From: Cryoendolithus antarcticus
Taxonomy: Eukaryota > Ascomycota > Dothideomycetes > Cladosporiales > Cladosporiaceae
Length of the DNA: 64,000 nucleotides
NCBI GenBank assembly: GCA_002077065.1
Contig: NAJO01000038.1
Span: 248,001 to 312,000, forward strand
Direction: 5' to 3'
The notes under the pieces were generated by a model. It was not told the DNA's origin and did no database searches. It saw nothing but the letters and a program-made list of their open reading frames with translations. The position numbers were made by a program, and so were the translations under genes. Positions 11,148 to 21,185 of this stretch are shown here, piece after piece (the stretch's first letter is position 1; every line of letters starts with the position of its first letter).

Positions 11148-11823
11148 GATCGGTTTAGTAGAGCGAACTCTTGTGCTGTTCTTTATTATGTCGGATTGGG
11201 AGATTCAATGTTGAGCAAGTAAGTCATGGGTTCACTGCAGATAGCGTCTGTTGCTGTATCCTGGGCGAGTAACATTCTCCTTCGCCCACAGTTGATCACA
11301 GCGACTACGGAGCTCAAGCTCAAAAAGCTACCGAGGATGTTTGTCAGACAAATAATGTGGAGATCAATCCCGACAGCTACAGGTATCTCAATGGAGCAAT
11401 ATCACAGATATCTGACTATCGCGACTTGGATTTCGATAGGTTTTTCCTGATGGCCGACGAGATGAAGAGTTGTGGACCGTCTTCCTCAACTCTTGCTGAG
11501 TGCAAGTCCTCCACCATATATCGATCATGAGCTGCTTCCTATACGCACTATGGCGCAATTCACGGGATTGGATGGCAGCTCAAGTAATCGTACAAGCAGT
11601 TGGTAGTAAGCATGCGATAATATCTCTGTCGTATGTCGCAAGTGTCAATAATGTAAGTGATGGTCAAGCTTCACTTCTGCCCTCTTCCCCTTGTTCCTAC
11701 AGGCGCGGCAAGGGCGGCAAGCATGACTAATCACATGCACCCCAATCTGCCACTCACGCGAAGAAGTCTGTACTCTGTCCTCCTCACTCAGCGACAAGGC
11801 GTAGCATCGCATAACTCTTCGCA
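11148..11823. other. intergenic
   Basis: About 675 bases between the 5' end of the hydrolase gene (minus) and the helix-turn-helix gene (plus). Short open frames at 11226-11450 and 11500-11730 have no protein-like features. I see no RNA gene or repeat. Confidence 0.45.
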
Positions 11824-12520
11824 ATGTCGCAGATCAGCGCCGAGAAGCGCAGCATCATCGTGCAGTATAGAGAGATTGATGGGCTAAAGGTGAGTGATCC
11901 TGCGTGTCCTTCCATGCTTGCCAAATCCTCTGAAGATACACGATGCCCTGGACTTCGAAACGCCTCGACATCGTCTCGTCAACAAGCACCTGCAGGTACA
12001 ACGGTTCAAAGCTGCAGCTGATCTCTCACAGTTCACAGAGATAGCAGACCGCATCCCAGGAGTCTCGGCCGACGCCGCACGTAAGATCTGCAAACGCGCC
12101 CACGAACGCGTCGCTAAATCAACAGACGACCCCAACGCTGAGATTGACCACGAAGCACTTCTTCGCGCGGCTCAGGTCGCTCCACGATCCGGTAGGCCAC
12201 GAACACGAGTTCCGGGCGCGAAGAAGTCCCCTCGAGCGCCGAAGACGCCGCATAGTGGTCCGACACCAAACAAGCGACCACGAAAGATGGTTGCTGCTGC
12301 GGATGAGCCTGTTACCGATCCCGCCTTAGTGAACGGTGCCGTAATCACGACCGACCCTGCTCTGACCGCACTCAGCGGGGTGGCTCCCCGGGCACCAATG
12401 ATGCCTAGCCAGATGCTCCCGCCTCTGCTACCACTACGACTTTACGATCCTTCAATGGACCAGCATTTGTTTAATGATATTGCAGTCATTCATGCAGATT
12501 GTATCACCCATGATGGTTAG
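11824..12520 (+). CDS. helix-turn-helix protein, frame runs into a GNAT domain
   Basis: Exon 1 (11824-11889) and exon 2 from 12032 encode 184 residues up to a TAG at 12518-12520. Splicing the 142-nt intron (GTGAGT donor, CACAG acceptor) joins Gly-Leu-Lys to Phe-Thr-Glu-Ile-Ala-Asp. This completes a homeodomain-like helix-turn-helix (about residues 6-45: Lys-Arg-Ser-Ile-Ile ... Ile-Ala-Asp-Arg ... Ala-Ala-Arg-Lys-Ile-Cys-Lys-Arg-Ala). A basic Pro/Arg/Lys-rich linker follows (about 70-115), as in DNA-binding proteins. The last 45 residues before the TAG look like the start of a GNAT acetyltransferase and continue in the same frame after the stop, so the true 3' limit of this gene is unclear. 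It may be a separate gene ending by an unseen intron, or one fused gene. Confidence 0.55.
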
Positions 12521-13026
12521 CTATTGACTTTCTTGCCTCCATTGTCTCACGACAAGATCGTGCACTCTTGGCTGGGATGGTCGGCCGAAGTCGAGCAAGG
12601 CACTCGGGTCATTATCCTGCAAACGATGCTGTCTGAGATGACTGGACATGAAGCAGTCGTTGGCGTAGTCTCCTTGAACATGCCAATAAGCGAGACCGGC
12701 AGTCACAGGAGCGAGGTTGGGCGACTGATTGTCTCGCCACATCACCGACGCCGCGGAATTGCCCGTGCACTTATGGAGCGACTTGAAGCGATTGCTAGAG
12801 ATAACGGAAGGTGGCTGGTTGTGAGTATCGCGCTCATCTGTCCCAACGAGGATGATCACTGACTCTACTCTGAAACCAGATGCTTGACACCAAGGCAGGT
12901 TCTGCGGCGGAGCAGCTATACCCCAGGATGGGCTACAACAGGATCGGAACAATACCGAATTACGGCTTCGACCCCCATGATGGTAGTCTGGTGGACGAAG
13001 TTTTCTACTACAAGGATCTGCGATGA
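12398..13026 (+). pseudogene. GNAT N-acetyltransferase with in-frame TAG
   Basis: A GNAT-family N-acetyltransferase (acetyl-CoA to amine) can be read from a Met around 12398-12413 to the stop at 13026, with a 59-nt intron 12821-12879 (GTGAGT donor, ACCAG acceptor). The acetyl-CoA loop is intact as R/Q-x-x-G-x-A: His-His-Arg-Arg-Arg-Gly-Ile-Ala-Arg-Ala-Leu. It is preceded by the beta-4 strand Val-Gly-Arg-Leu-Ile-Val-Ser-Pro and followed after the intron by a Tyr-Pro-Arg-Met-Gly-Tyr block near the C-terminus. The only defect is a TAG at 12518-12520, between Ile-x-x-Asp-Cys-Ile-Thr-His-Asp-Gly and Leu-Leu-Thr-Phe-Leu-Pro-Pro-Leu, in the same frame. The next codon is CTA. I annotate a pseudogene with the alternatives of readthrough or sequence error; a 75-nt intron (12516-12590) could also remove the stop in frame but would delete the conserved Phe-Leu-Pro-Pro-Leu segment. 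Confidence 0.6.
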
Positions 13027-13081
13027 ACATGAGCGCGGGCTTTGGCTCTGTGCGGCTTGTTGCTATCGAGTACTGGTGTCT

Positions 13082-13924
13082 CTATCTGGTACCGGATTCT
13101 GTCGTCCTATCATCCGTCTCTCCTACTGGACCGAGACTCTCTGCGATCGCCCGCAACAGAGCTTCAGTCACTGCTACACCCTTCTTGAGCGATGCATCAT
13201 CACTATCCGCAGGCACATGCAGGAAAAGCACTGGCCGCTTCTTCCCGTTTGCATTCTCGCTGCTCCCACCCTTCCTCGCGAACCACGCCAGACTATTGAA
13301 GTAGATATAATCGCAAAGGTAGTGACCGGGGTCGTCCGATGGCCGAACATCAAGGTCTCCAAACGCGGTCTGTGCTTCGACATTCTTCCGCCAAGCAGCC
13401 ATGATCTGGTCGTATGCGGTGCTCGTCGTCAGAATCTCCGAGCAGTCGCCAAACTCTATCGACCCGTGGGCAGCGGGCAATCGATTGCCATCAACATCGG
13501 GGTTCTTGTAGCCGTCGCGGTGAGCCTGAGATTCCAGGGCATACCACTCTCGACCCGACGCCATGCCGATATGTAGTACGAAGTCGATGGTCTCGGCATA
13601 GGAGCTCAGCAGAGCAGGAACCAGGTCGTGGACATCCTTGTAGCGGACCGGGATGGCTTCAGGGTGGATAATGAGCCGTACCGGGGCTGTGTGTCTCTCT
13701 GTTGCCGGCAGAACTTGAGGAAGTCGCGTTGCGATTTCGAAGGATGGGTTAGTTGGGAACTTGTCCTGGAATGGCTGCAGGCATGTCAGTAATGCAACAC
13801 GGTAAAATCTCGAAAGCCTTGGTCAACGTGAGCGTACCGCAAACCCCGTGACGAGTATGGTGCATGCTTTCTGTTTCTTGACTTCAGCAGTACCTCCACC
13901 AGTATTTGGAAGGGCTGTTGACAT
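13082..13924 (-). CDS. pyroglutamyl-peptidase I-like cysteine peptidase (C15)
   Basis: Exons 13924-13838 and 13774-13082 (63-nt intron, GTACGC donor, TGCAG acceptor) encode 259 residues. Peptidase family C15 removes N-terminal pyroglutamate from peptides in the cytosol. Family blocks seen: Leu-Val-Thr-Gly-Phe-Ala-Pro-Phe with the Asn-Pro-Ser that follows, His-Ile-Gly-Met-Ala-Ser-Gly-Arg, the nucleophile Cys in Gly-His-Tyr-Leu-Cys-Asp-Tyr-Ile-Tyr, and the catalytic-type His in Leu-Phe-Leu-His-Val-Pro. The intron falls inside the Thr-Gly-Phe-Ala / Pro-Phe motif, which confirms the splice. Its 3' end is only about 55 bases from that of the convergent GNAT locus. Confidence 0.88.
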
Positions 13925-14572
13925 AATGATGATGACAACTTCAAGGCTCAACGATTCCAAATTTTTGTAGATGTAGGGTTATGACAACCTACGATTGACA
14001 CCAATGAGACAATGTGAAGCTGCTGTGTTCACCTACTACGATGAGTAGAGCTCGATAGACGACTTCGGGAAGGTGAAGACGGCTGGAGAGTTGTGCTTGA
14101 TATAGAGTTTGGCGACCGCACCTCATATTCTGCAGGGCAAATGGCCGTTGAACGCTATAGCGGAGCTCTGATGACGACACTGGCACCTCATGCACGCATC
14201 TCTCATTGTTCTGTGTATAAGAAAGTAGGGCAATGCAAGTACCGAAGATTCGAGAAACCCTGCATGACGCAGATCACCTCCAACGACCTCCTCATTTGGG
14301 CTGCAATGGCGTGAGAAGCTTTGCCGTTTAGCAGAAAGGCCAGTGAGTGGCCGTATCTGTGAACTATCCACGATCGACGTAGCCTGTAGTCGTGAAGACT
14401 GGCGGACTGCGGGCCATGATACCGCTACAACTGCTACAGAATATCTACAGGTGAGGTCTCGGTACGGTCGAGATTTCTCCGCATGCGACACCCTAGCTCA
14501 CGAGGCCGCTTCTAGCTGCATGCACGGCGATCCTAGCTTTGTGTAACCACTGGCGTTGTCCTACTGCTAGAC
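13925..14572. other. intergenic
   Basis: About 650 bases between the pyroglutamyl-peptidase start and the SUA5 stop. Open frames on both strands overlap each other around 14093-14546 and none has protein-like composition. Nothing further is supported. Confidence 0.45.
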
Positions 14573-16048
14573 CTAACAGCCAACACGCACTTCTGCAGCT
14601 TTCCGTAGCCGATTCATCACGGCAGCCGCAACGCTACTGTCGGACTCATCGATACCGTCCACTAGTATCGCATCGACACCAGCAAGGTCTAGCTCACGGA
14701 GTGCGGCGAATACGCCTCGTGCGATGTCTGCAACATTCCTGCCTAGAGCGATGTCAAGTACTGCCATATCGCCTGCAGATGTCGGGATCTTGTGACTGGT
14801 GATGACCAATCGCTCATGCTGCTTGTGTAGCGTGTGCAGCATACCGGCGAATCCGCTTGAGGTTTCGTGGTGGCCATTGGTGTGAGCCACAGCCAGGGCA
14901 GCTGCTCGTCGTATCGGCGTCATTCCATCAGCAGCATTAAAGTCCCAGGTCTTGGTCCTGATGAGTCCAATCTTGCTGTGTTGCTGGCAATGCCCAATCA
15001 TCTCCTCGCCGCCAGGTAGTCTTGACCCAGCCTCGAATAATACTACTCTCGCTTTTGGTGAGTAATGCCTATACTTCATTCCCGGCGCCCTCGGCGTTCC
15101 GCTCTTCTCCGCAGCATCTTCGTAGCCCACCCTGACGTCCCCCCAGCCTTCGCACCTCCGCAGCTCCTCGATGCCCACGCCACCAGGTCTGAGAACGATA
15201 GGAGGATTGGACAGTCCATCTACGACCGTGCTCTCCACACCAACACCACATGGCCCTCCATCGATGATCACATCGATCTTGCCCTCAAGATCATGAGCAA
15301 CGTGCTCGGCAGCTGTAGGCGAGGGTTTCGTCGATGCATTCGCGGATGGCGCAGCTATGGGACGTCCAGAGAGTGAGATCAGAGCGAGAGCCAGAGGGTG
15401 ACGTGGTACTCGTGCTCCAAAAGTAGAGAGTCCAGCTGTGACTTCAGGCGCGAGTGGCGAGTTTGATGCATTTGGCAGGATGATTGTAAGAGGACCCGGC
15501 CAGAATTTACGGATCAGAGGCCGGTAGATAGCAGGGATCGGGTCACTATTAACACTCCCGGGATAGCCAGGCTGTAAGACTTCTCGCAGCTGTTGCAGTG
15601 AAGCAAAGTGCACGATCAGTGGATTATCGCTCGGTCGCCCTTTCGCCTTATAAATCCCTTTTACGGCCTCAGATCTCGTAGCGTCCGCACCAAGTCCATA
15701 GACCGTTTCTGTCGGGAACGCCACAGGGACATCTGAGATTCGCAATTGCACCGCAGCGGCGATAACATGCTGAGCATCATGAGTGGTAGCGTCCAGGGTG
15801 ATCTCCAAATGGTCCAGCAGATCGTTGCCTTGCAGTTTTGTGTCGAAGGTGCCCACTTTCGTGACATCGACTGGTAGAATAATGGTCTTGCGCCGCTCGG
15901 GGCTTGAGGATGACATTTTGCGTTTCTTGTTCGCGGGCTCTTCGGATGCGGATGACATTATTGCACTCCTGGTTGTCCAGGGTAGACGGCCGGATTGAGT
16001 GCGGATTCGAGGTATGTGTCGAGGACGGCAACCGCGGAGCACACACAT
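14573..16048 (-). CDS. SUA5: threonylcarbamoyl-AMP synthase Sua5
   Basis: Makes threonylcarbamoyl-AMP from Thr, bicarbonate and ATP for the t6A modification at position 37 of ANN-decoding tRNAs. The YrdC-like domain shows Phe-Pro-Thr-Glu-Thr-Val-Tyr-Gly-Leu-Gly, Lys-Gly-Arg-Pro-Ser-Asp-Asn-Pro-Leu and Ala-Pro-Ser-Ala-Asn. The link to the C-terminal Sua5 domain carries Arg-Pro-Gly and Pro-Gly-Met-Lys-Tyr-Arg-His-Tyr-Ser-Pro. The ATG at 16048 gives 491 residues; a second at 15958 gives 461. The 30 residues between them have seven Arg and no Asp/Glu, like a mitochondrial presequence. The frame is open 17 codons further upstream without an ATG. A single exon suffices. Confidence 0.93.
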   Translation of the reverse strand: MCVLRGCRPRHIPRIRTQSGRLPWTTRSAIMSSASEEPANKKRKMSSSSPERRKTIILPVDVTKVGTFDTKLQGNDLLDHLEITLDATTHDAQHVIAAAVQLRISDVPVAFPTETVYGLGADATRSEAVKGIYKAKGRPSDNPLIVHFASLQQLREVLQPGYPGSVNSDPIPAIYRPLIRKFWPGPLTIILPNASNSPLAPEVTAGLSTFGARVPRHPLALALISLSGRPIAAPSANASTKPSPTAAEHVAHDLEGKIDVIIDGGPCGVGVESTVVDGLSNPPIVLRPGGVGIEELRRCEGWGDVRVGYEDAAEKSGTPRAPGMKYRHYSPKARVVLFEAGSRLPGGEEMIGHCQQHSKIGLIRTKTWDFNAADGMTPIRRAAALAVAHTNGHHETSSGFAGMLHTLHKQHERLVITSHKIPTSAGDMAVLDIALGRNVADIARGVFAALRELDLAGVDAILVDGIDESDSSVAAAVMNRLRKAAEVRVGC

Positions 16049-16470
16049 GTACTGATTTCGGCTATGTCTGCGCCAGAAGAGTGAGGATGGTTGTATCACC
16101 GTGTTGAAAATAATGAAGTTGATGATTGAGTTCGAAGAAATTCAGCGTCGAAGCCGCGAAATTGCCACGCAGTCACGCGATCACGAAATGTATCACTTCG
16201 AGCTGCAACTCACTGCATATCAAGGCGAGACGTCGGATTGAATTAATAGACCTGAACAACATACCATGACAGTCAGAAACACATAAATAAGTATCTTAGA
16301 ACACGTCGAAGAAACTTCGACGTAAGCTGCGTTTCAATGACTGGACAAATTTCACATCATATGCATAAATTCACTAAACTCCCTCGCTATGCCAATGACT
16401 CTCCGCCCATCTTCCCTCATCAGTACCCGCAGTCATGAAATGCTCCATCACATTCACCCTCCGCGTCCCA
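16049..16470. other. intergenic
   Basis: About 420 bases between the SUA5 start and the stop of the zinc transporter, both on minus. It should hold the SUA5 promoter and the transporter 3' UTR. The stretch around 16230-16380 is visibly more AT-rich than the flanks. No site is recognised. Confidence 0.45.
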
Positions 16471-19325
16471 TCATCTCCCAGCACCGCACCAACAACCCTC
16501 CTCTCCGGCCCTCTCCACGTGCACCAAGCAATCGACTCCCTTCTCCGCGCACAATGCGTGTACCCTCTCACCCACCTCACCTAGATCCCCATATCCAGCG
16601 GCAATTACATGAACGACACCACATATCCCTTTCTCGCCCTCTCCGACCCAGAACCTCGGAGCGCCGACACCCACAACACCCCTCTCTTCGGCGATTGCCT
16701 GCAAGCACCCTTTCACGGCGTATTCCTGTTGTTCAGGGACTACAAGCAATAGCTTCTGGCCACTTGAGATGACCAGTGGCACAGCAGCAGCAAAGATCAG
16801 CAAGGCGATGAGGATCGTGGCGAGAGGATCCCAGAGGTACCAAGGCGAGTAAAGGGTCAGGGCTGTGGAGAGTATCACGGCTAGGGAGCCGCCGGCATCG
16901 GCGGCGACGTGAAGGAAGATGCCGTGCATGTTGTCGTTGTGGTCGTGGGAGTGGCCATGTGAGTGGTCGTGAGCTGAGTGATCATGGCCATGCGAGTGTT
17001 TCGGCGGTGTGGGTGGCGCATCGAGCGAGGCAGGCTTAGGTGAGTGAGAGCAAGACGGCGTATGGACATGGCCATTCGAGTGGGCGTGGTCATGCTTATG
17101 GTCGTGGGAGTGGCCATGCGCGTGATTCTCATGCGAGTGGTCGTGGTGGTCGTGTGCATGATCGTGGTGATCATGCTGATCGTGCCGAGGTGCATGCCCG
17201 TGTCCGTGTCCGTGGTCATGTCCATGCCCATGTCCGTGATCATGCCCTGCATGCGCGTGCCCGAATGCAAACAGTCCCACCATGTTCACTAGAAACCCCA
17301 GAGTACTCACTACTAGCAATTCCTTCACTCTTCGCAACTCAGTGCCCTCTAGCATACCCTCGATCGCTTCCCAGACGAACTCCACACTGACCAGCATGAG
17401 AAAGATGCCGTTACCAAAGCCTGCAAGAGTGTTGAGCTTGCCCCATCCATATGGCATTTCAGGACTCGTCGGCCATTTCGAGGCGACTGCAGCGCCGAGT
17501 CCAACTACGAGGCCGAGGCAGTCGAAGAACATGTGGACTGTGTCGGAGAGAAGGCCGAGAGAGCCGCTGAGGTAGCCGTATAGGCCCTGGATTAGCATGA
17601 AGCCGAAGTTGAGGCTATTGATGTCGTTAGTAGAATGCTCTATGAACCGATGTGAAGTGGAGCTTACCATGTAAAGTAGGCTATGCGCCGCGAGTCCTTT
17701 TCAAGCAGTATACCGTGCATGAGACCTCCAGGTGTGCATCGTGCGATAGCGAATTTGGTGAAGATCGAGTGGTCTCCGCTGGGTAGAGTCTTATGTGAAC
17801 GAGTATGTGTATGCGTGTTATGTGCATGATCGTGTGCATGGGTATCATTAGCGCGTGAAGTATCGAAAGAGATGGCGGCGAAAACCATCAGAGGTAAAGC
17901 AGTATTCAGAAGCGTCGTGTACCACGAAGTGGCAGGAAAAATGAGAGCAGCCAGTGCTACGAGCGAGCAGCCGAGCGCTATCGGTAGCTTCGACTGCGTG
18001 CGCATTACTGAGGGTTGGACGAACATCGTCGCTGCAGCCATAGCGGCGATCGAAAGTGTACTTAGCACGATCGCGGGCAGCGAGATGGACGGAGAACGTG
18101 AGAGCACGAGCGAAAGGCCAATCGTGATCACGGACATCACCAGGCCAGCGACGACAGTCACGTTCGTGGGGCCAGGTCCTCGTATAAGTGATGATACCGC
18201 CAGTAGTCTGCCACCGGACTTCGGCATTGGTGCGCTCGAGGCCAAGGTAGGTAGTGGAGCAGGTAGAAGAGCGATGGCCATTGCCAGCGTCAGATAGCCG
18301 AGAAGCACGTCATGTGATGCCACACGTTGCGATATCGCGAGGTCGATCAAAGCGCAGCTAACCATCGCAAGGGCTGTCGCTTTCTTAGCAGTGAGTATTC
18401 GACCCCACTCGTGCAGACTCTGCCGCTGAGCACCATCGACACAACTCCAATCGCTTGCAATGGCTGCAAGCAGCACTAGACCAGTCCTCGCACCACCCAG
18501 CTTCATAGCACCGTAGAATGGCAAGCTGATTGACAGAGCGCTCGTCACGATTCTTTGTGCCAGACCAGAAGGTAGCCGACCGGTACGCCGTGGAATGGGA
18601 GGCGCGTCTTTCCGTCGATCCAGGACACGCTCAGACGCGCGTATCTTCCCTAGCAGCCCCACAAGTATTAAACTTCCTGATGCGAGCGTACAAGCTTCGA
18701 GAAGTCCTGGCGAGTGGCCAAGAGCCTCTCGGCTGACGGGTGTACCTGCTTTGGACACACTTTCTCTCAGTCTGTCCAAGGCTGACAGCGGTGCCGCGAC
18801 ATTTCCAACGGTCGCTGGACTGCCTGGCCCATATGCAGCCGAAGCCAGTATATAGGGTAGCGGGATCAGCATGGCTGTCAACGCCTCGGGGAGCGAGGAC
18901 CATGATGTCGAAGCCGCAGGTATGCTATCCAATGAAGGTCGGTATGCGCCACTACTTGGGTCGGCCGGCCGGCCCAGGTCGGACTCCCCTCTCGTTCTAC
19001 TCTTCATGGAAGCGTTCGAGTGCGAGTGCTTCAATCCGCGGTCATGCGAATGTGCGTGGTCGTGGGTATGCGAGTGGTTCAAGTGATTGTCATGTACGGC
19101 GGAAATGTTTGTCTGGAACGCCTCCGCCCGATCGAGCTCGTGTATTGGCGAGGCGTATGGGCTATTCTCGCGACTCGTTTCATTATGCGTGAAGAGGGCG
19201 CCATTTGAGGCAGCCTTCCGTACGTGTCCATGTTGCTGCGCTGAGCCAGGCGCGAGGTAGATGCCCGAGTGCGACTTGCTGTAGCCGTGGCTAGCGATTG
19301 TCGGCAGGGCATACGAGGACGCCAT
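16471..19325 (-). CDS. MSC2-like zinc transporter (cation diffusion facilitator)
   Basis: Exons 19325-17668 and 17614-16471 (53-nt intron, GTAAGC donor, CTAACGAC branch, ATAG acceptor) encode 933 residues. The C-terminal half is a cation diffusion facilitator: Ser-Asp-Thr-x-His-Met-x-Phe-Asp in one helix and His-Val-x-Ala-Asp-Ala-Gly-Gly in another, the paired Asp/His zinc sites. Between them lies a His-Asp-Gly loop of about 110 residues with dozens of His. The N-terminal half adds many hydrophobic segments and a smaller His-rich cytosolic patch near residues 85-105. This long, two-part architecture is that of yeast Msc2 / animal ZnT5, which move zinc into the ER and early secretory pathway. 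Shares a 340-base promoter interval with ALG1. Confidence 0.9.
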
Positions 19326-19665
19326 ATCGCTCCTGCTTCACAGCCTTGATCTTCAGATCACATGCAAAGCTTCTTGCGCGGCTCCATTGGTGTCCGCGAC
19401 TGTTGCTAAATGGTGTGCTTCAGTTGCAGGTATCTACGTCGCTATGATCGACACGGTCGCTGACGCTGACGCAAATGAGGTCCAAGTGTGGCACGCACAT
19501 CTCCGTGATCAGTGCCCCCTATGCTTCATCTCGAAACACATGCTTCTTCTAGCGTCGTAGGGCGGATCCACTTCACTTTGGGGACCTGCATTAGCGGGCG
19601 AGGTTAATCGATTTGATGGACACTCCTTGTCTATTGATCAAGCTACCCTCTACTGCAGCACTAAT
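19326..19665. other. intergenic, divergent promoter region
   Basis: About 340 bases between the divergent starts of the zinc transporter and ALG1. No specific element is recognised. Confidence 0.5.
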
Positions 19666-21147
19666 ATGTTAATCAGCAACATGGACTGGCTTAGCATCCT
19701 GGAGATCTTTCTGCCGATTGCTCTGGTCTTGTCCACTGCTCTCACAGTGTTCATTATCACACTGCCTGAGCAGTACAGCAACTTTAAACATAGGGTAGTT
19801 CTAGACTCAGACTTCACAGACCCAGATCACAAGGATCCCGGACGATCCGGTCATGCCTACTTCCAACGCCACAAAGACGCAGACGGCACCCTCAGGTGTC
19901 CCACCAGCGTTCAGATCGTCGTCCTCGGCGACATCGGACGCAGTCCTCGAATGCAGTACCACGCCTCAAGCATCGCGGGTCACGGAGGCAAAGTCTCGCT
20001 CGTAGGCTATGTCGACTCAGACGTTCACCCGGACATTCAAGCAAGCAAGTTTATTGATGTAGTACCGATCGCAAGATTTCCTCCAGCATTGCAGACCGAC
20101 AACAAGATATTATTCCTGCTGTTGGCGCCACTCAAGGTCTTACACCAGATCCTCAGCCTCTACATAGCGCTGAGCTACAACGCTCCAGCTTCGAAGTGGA
20201 TGCTTGTGCAAAACCCACCCTCAATACCGACCCTAGCAGTCGTACAAGTGATCTGTTTCTTCCGCAAGACTAAGCTTGTCATCGATTGGCACAACTTCGG
20301 GTACTCGATCCTCGCTCTCCGCTTGGGCTCTACCCATCCACTAGTCCGGCTCTCACACTGGTACGAAGGCTTCTTTGGCAGGAATGCCACAGCCCACTTT
20401 GCGGTCTCGCACGCCATGTGCAAAGTGCTTCTCTCCAAATGGAACATACGCGCTCTTCCCCTTCATGACCGCCCGCCAATGCAATTCCAGCCATTATCGG
20501 CGCTGCAACGGACTTACTTCTTGCACAAGCTTCCCGAGACCTCGTCTCACGCCGCAGACATCTTGGCTAAGAAGACACGCCTCCTCGTCTCTTCCACCTC
20601 CTGGACAGCAGACGAAGACTTCTCCCTTCTGCTAGGTGCCTTGGTCACTTACGCCAAGCTCTCCCTCGCCCAGCCGCTTCCGAAGATCTCGTTGATAATC
20701 ACTGGCAAAGGTCCGCAGAAGGCTCACTACCTCGCCAAGATCGCTCGTCTGACGAACACGAACCAACTACCGAATGTGACTATCTTAACGGCCTGGCTCA
20801 CACCCTCCGATTACGCGTCTCTGCTCGGCTCCGCAGACCTTGGCATCTCTCTCCATACTTCTTCGTCAGGCGTTGACCTTCCGATGAAGGTCGTGGACAT
20901 GTTCGGCGCTGGGCTACCAGTAGCGGGATGGAGTAAATTTGAGGCCTGGGGTGAGCTTGTAAGGGAGGGAGAGAATGGGAGGGGGTTTGGGAGTGAAGAA
21001 GGACTGGTCAAGGTCTTAGAAGAACTGTTTGGTACAGGCGGGGAAGTCGAACTGGCGAAGCTGAAAGAGGGTGCGGTAAAGGAGGGCGAGAAGAGGTGGG
21101 AAGGGGAGTGGATGCCTGTTGCTGGAAAGCTGTTTGGCCCGACTTGA
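19666..21147 (+). CDS. ALG1: chitobiosyldiphosphodolichol beta-mannosyltransferase Alg1
   Basis: Adds the first mannose (beta-1,4, from GDP-mannose) to GlcNAc2-PP-dolichol on the cytosolic face of the ER. 493 residues from the ATG at 19666; a second ATG lies five codons on (19681). One N-terminal transmembrane anchor (about residues 8-32) is followed by a GT33-type glycosyltransferase. Conserved blocks include Val-Val-Leu-Gly-Asp-Ile-Gly-Arg-Ser-Pro-Arg-Met, Val-Gln-Asn-Pro-Pro-Ser-Ile-Pro-Thr, Ile-Asp-Trp-His-Asn-Phe-Gly-Tyr and, near the C-terminus, Gly-Ser-Ala-Asp-Leu-Gly-Ile-Ser-Leu-His-Thr-Ser-Ser-Ser-Gly-Val-Asp. No intron. The 3' end is about 40 bases from the next convergent gene. Confidence 0.95.
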   Translation: MLISNMDWLSILEIFLPIALVLSTALTVFIITLPEQYSNFKHRVVLDSDFTDPDHKDPGRSGHAYFQRHKDADGTLRCPTSVQIVVLGDIGRSPRMQYHASSIAGHGGKVSLVGYVDSDVHPDIQASKFIDVVPIARFPPALQTDNKILFLLLAPLKVLHQILSLYIALSYNAPASKWMLVQNPPSIPTLAVVQVICFFRKTKLVIDWHNFGYSILALRLGSTHPLVRLSHWYEGFFGRNATAHFAVSHAMCKVLLSKWNIRALPLHDRPPMQFQPLSALQRTYFLHKLPETSSHAADILAKKTRLLVSSTSWTADEDFSLLLGALVTYAKLSLAQPLPKISLIITGKGPQKAHYLAKIARLTNTNQLPNVTILTAWLTPSDYASLLGSADLGISLHTSSSGVDLPMKVVDMFGAGLPVAGWSKFEAWGELVREGENGRGFGSEEGLVKVLEELFGTGGEVELAKLKEGAVKEGEKRWEGEWMPVAGKLFGPT

Positions 21148-21185
21148 ATGACCCTACTGGAAGCCAATGGTGCTCACACTACATA

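Noticed and set aside
16881..17270. Alternative-frame proteins in the His-rich region
   Set aside because: They arise from repetitive CAT/CAC/GGC codons of the zinc transporter read out of frame.
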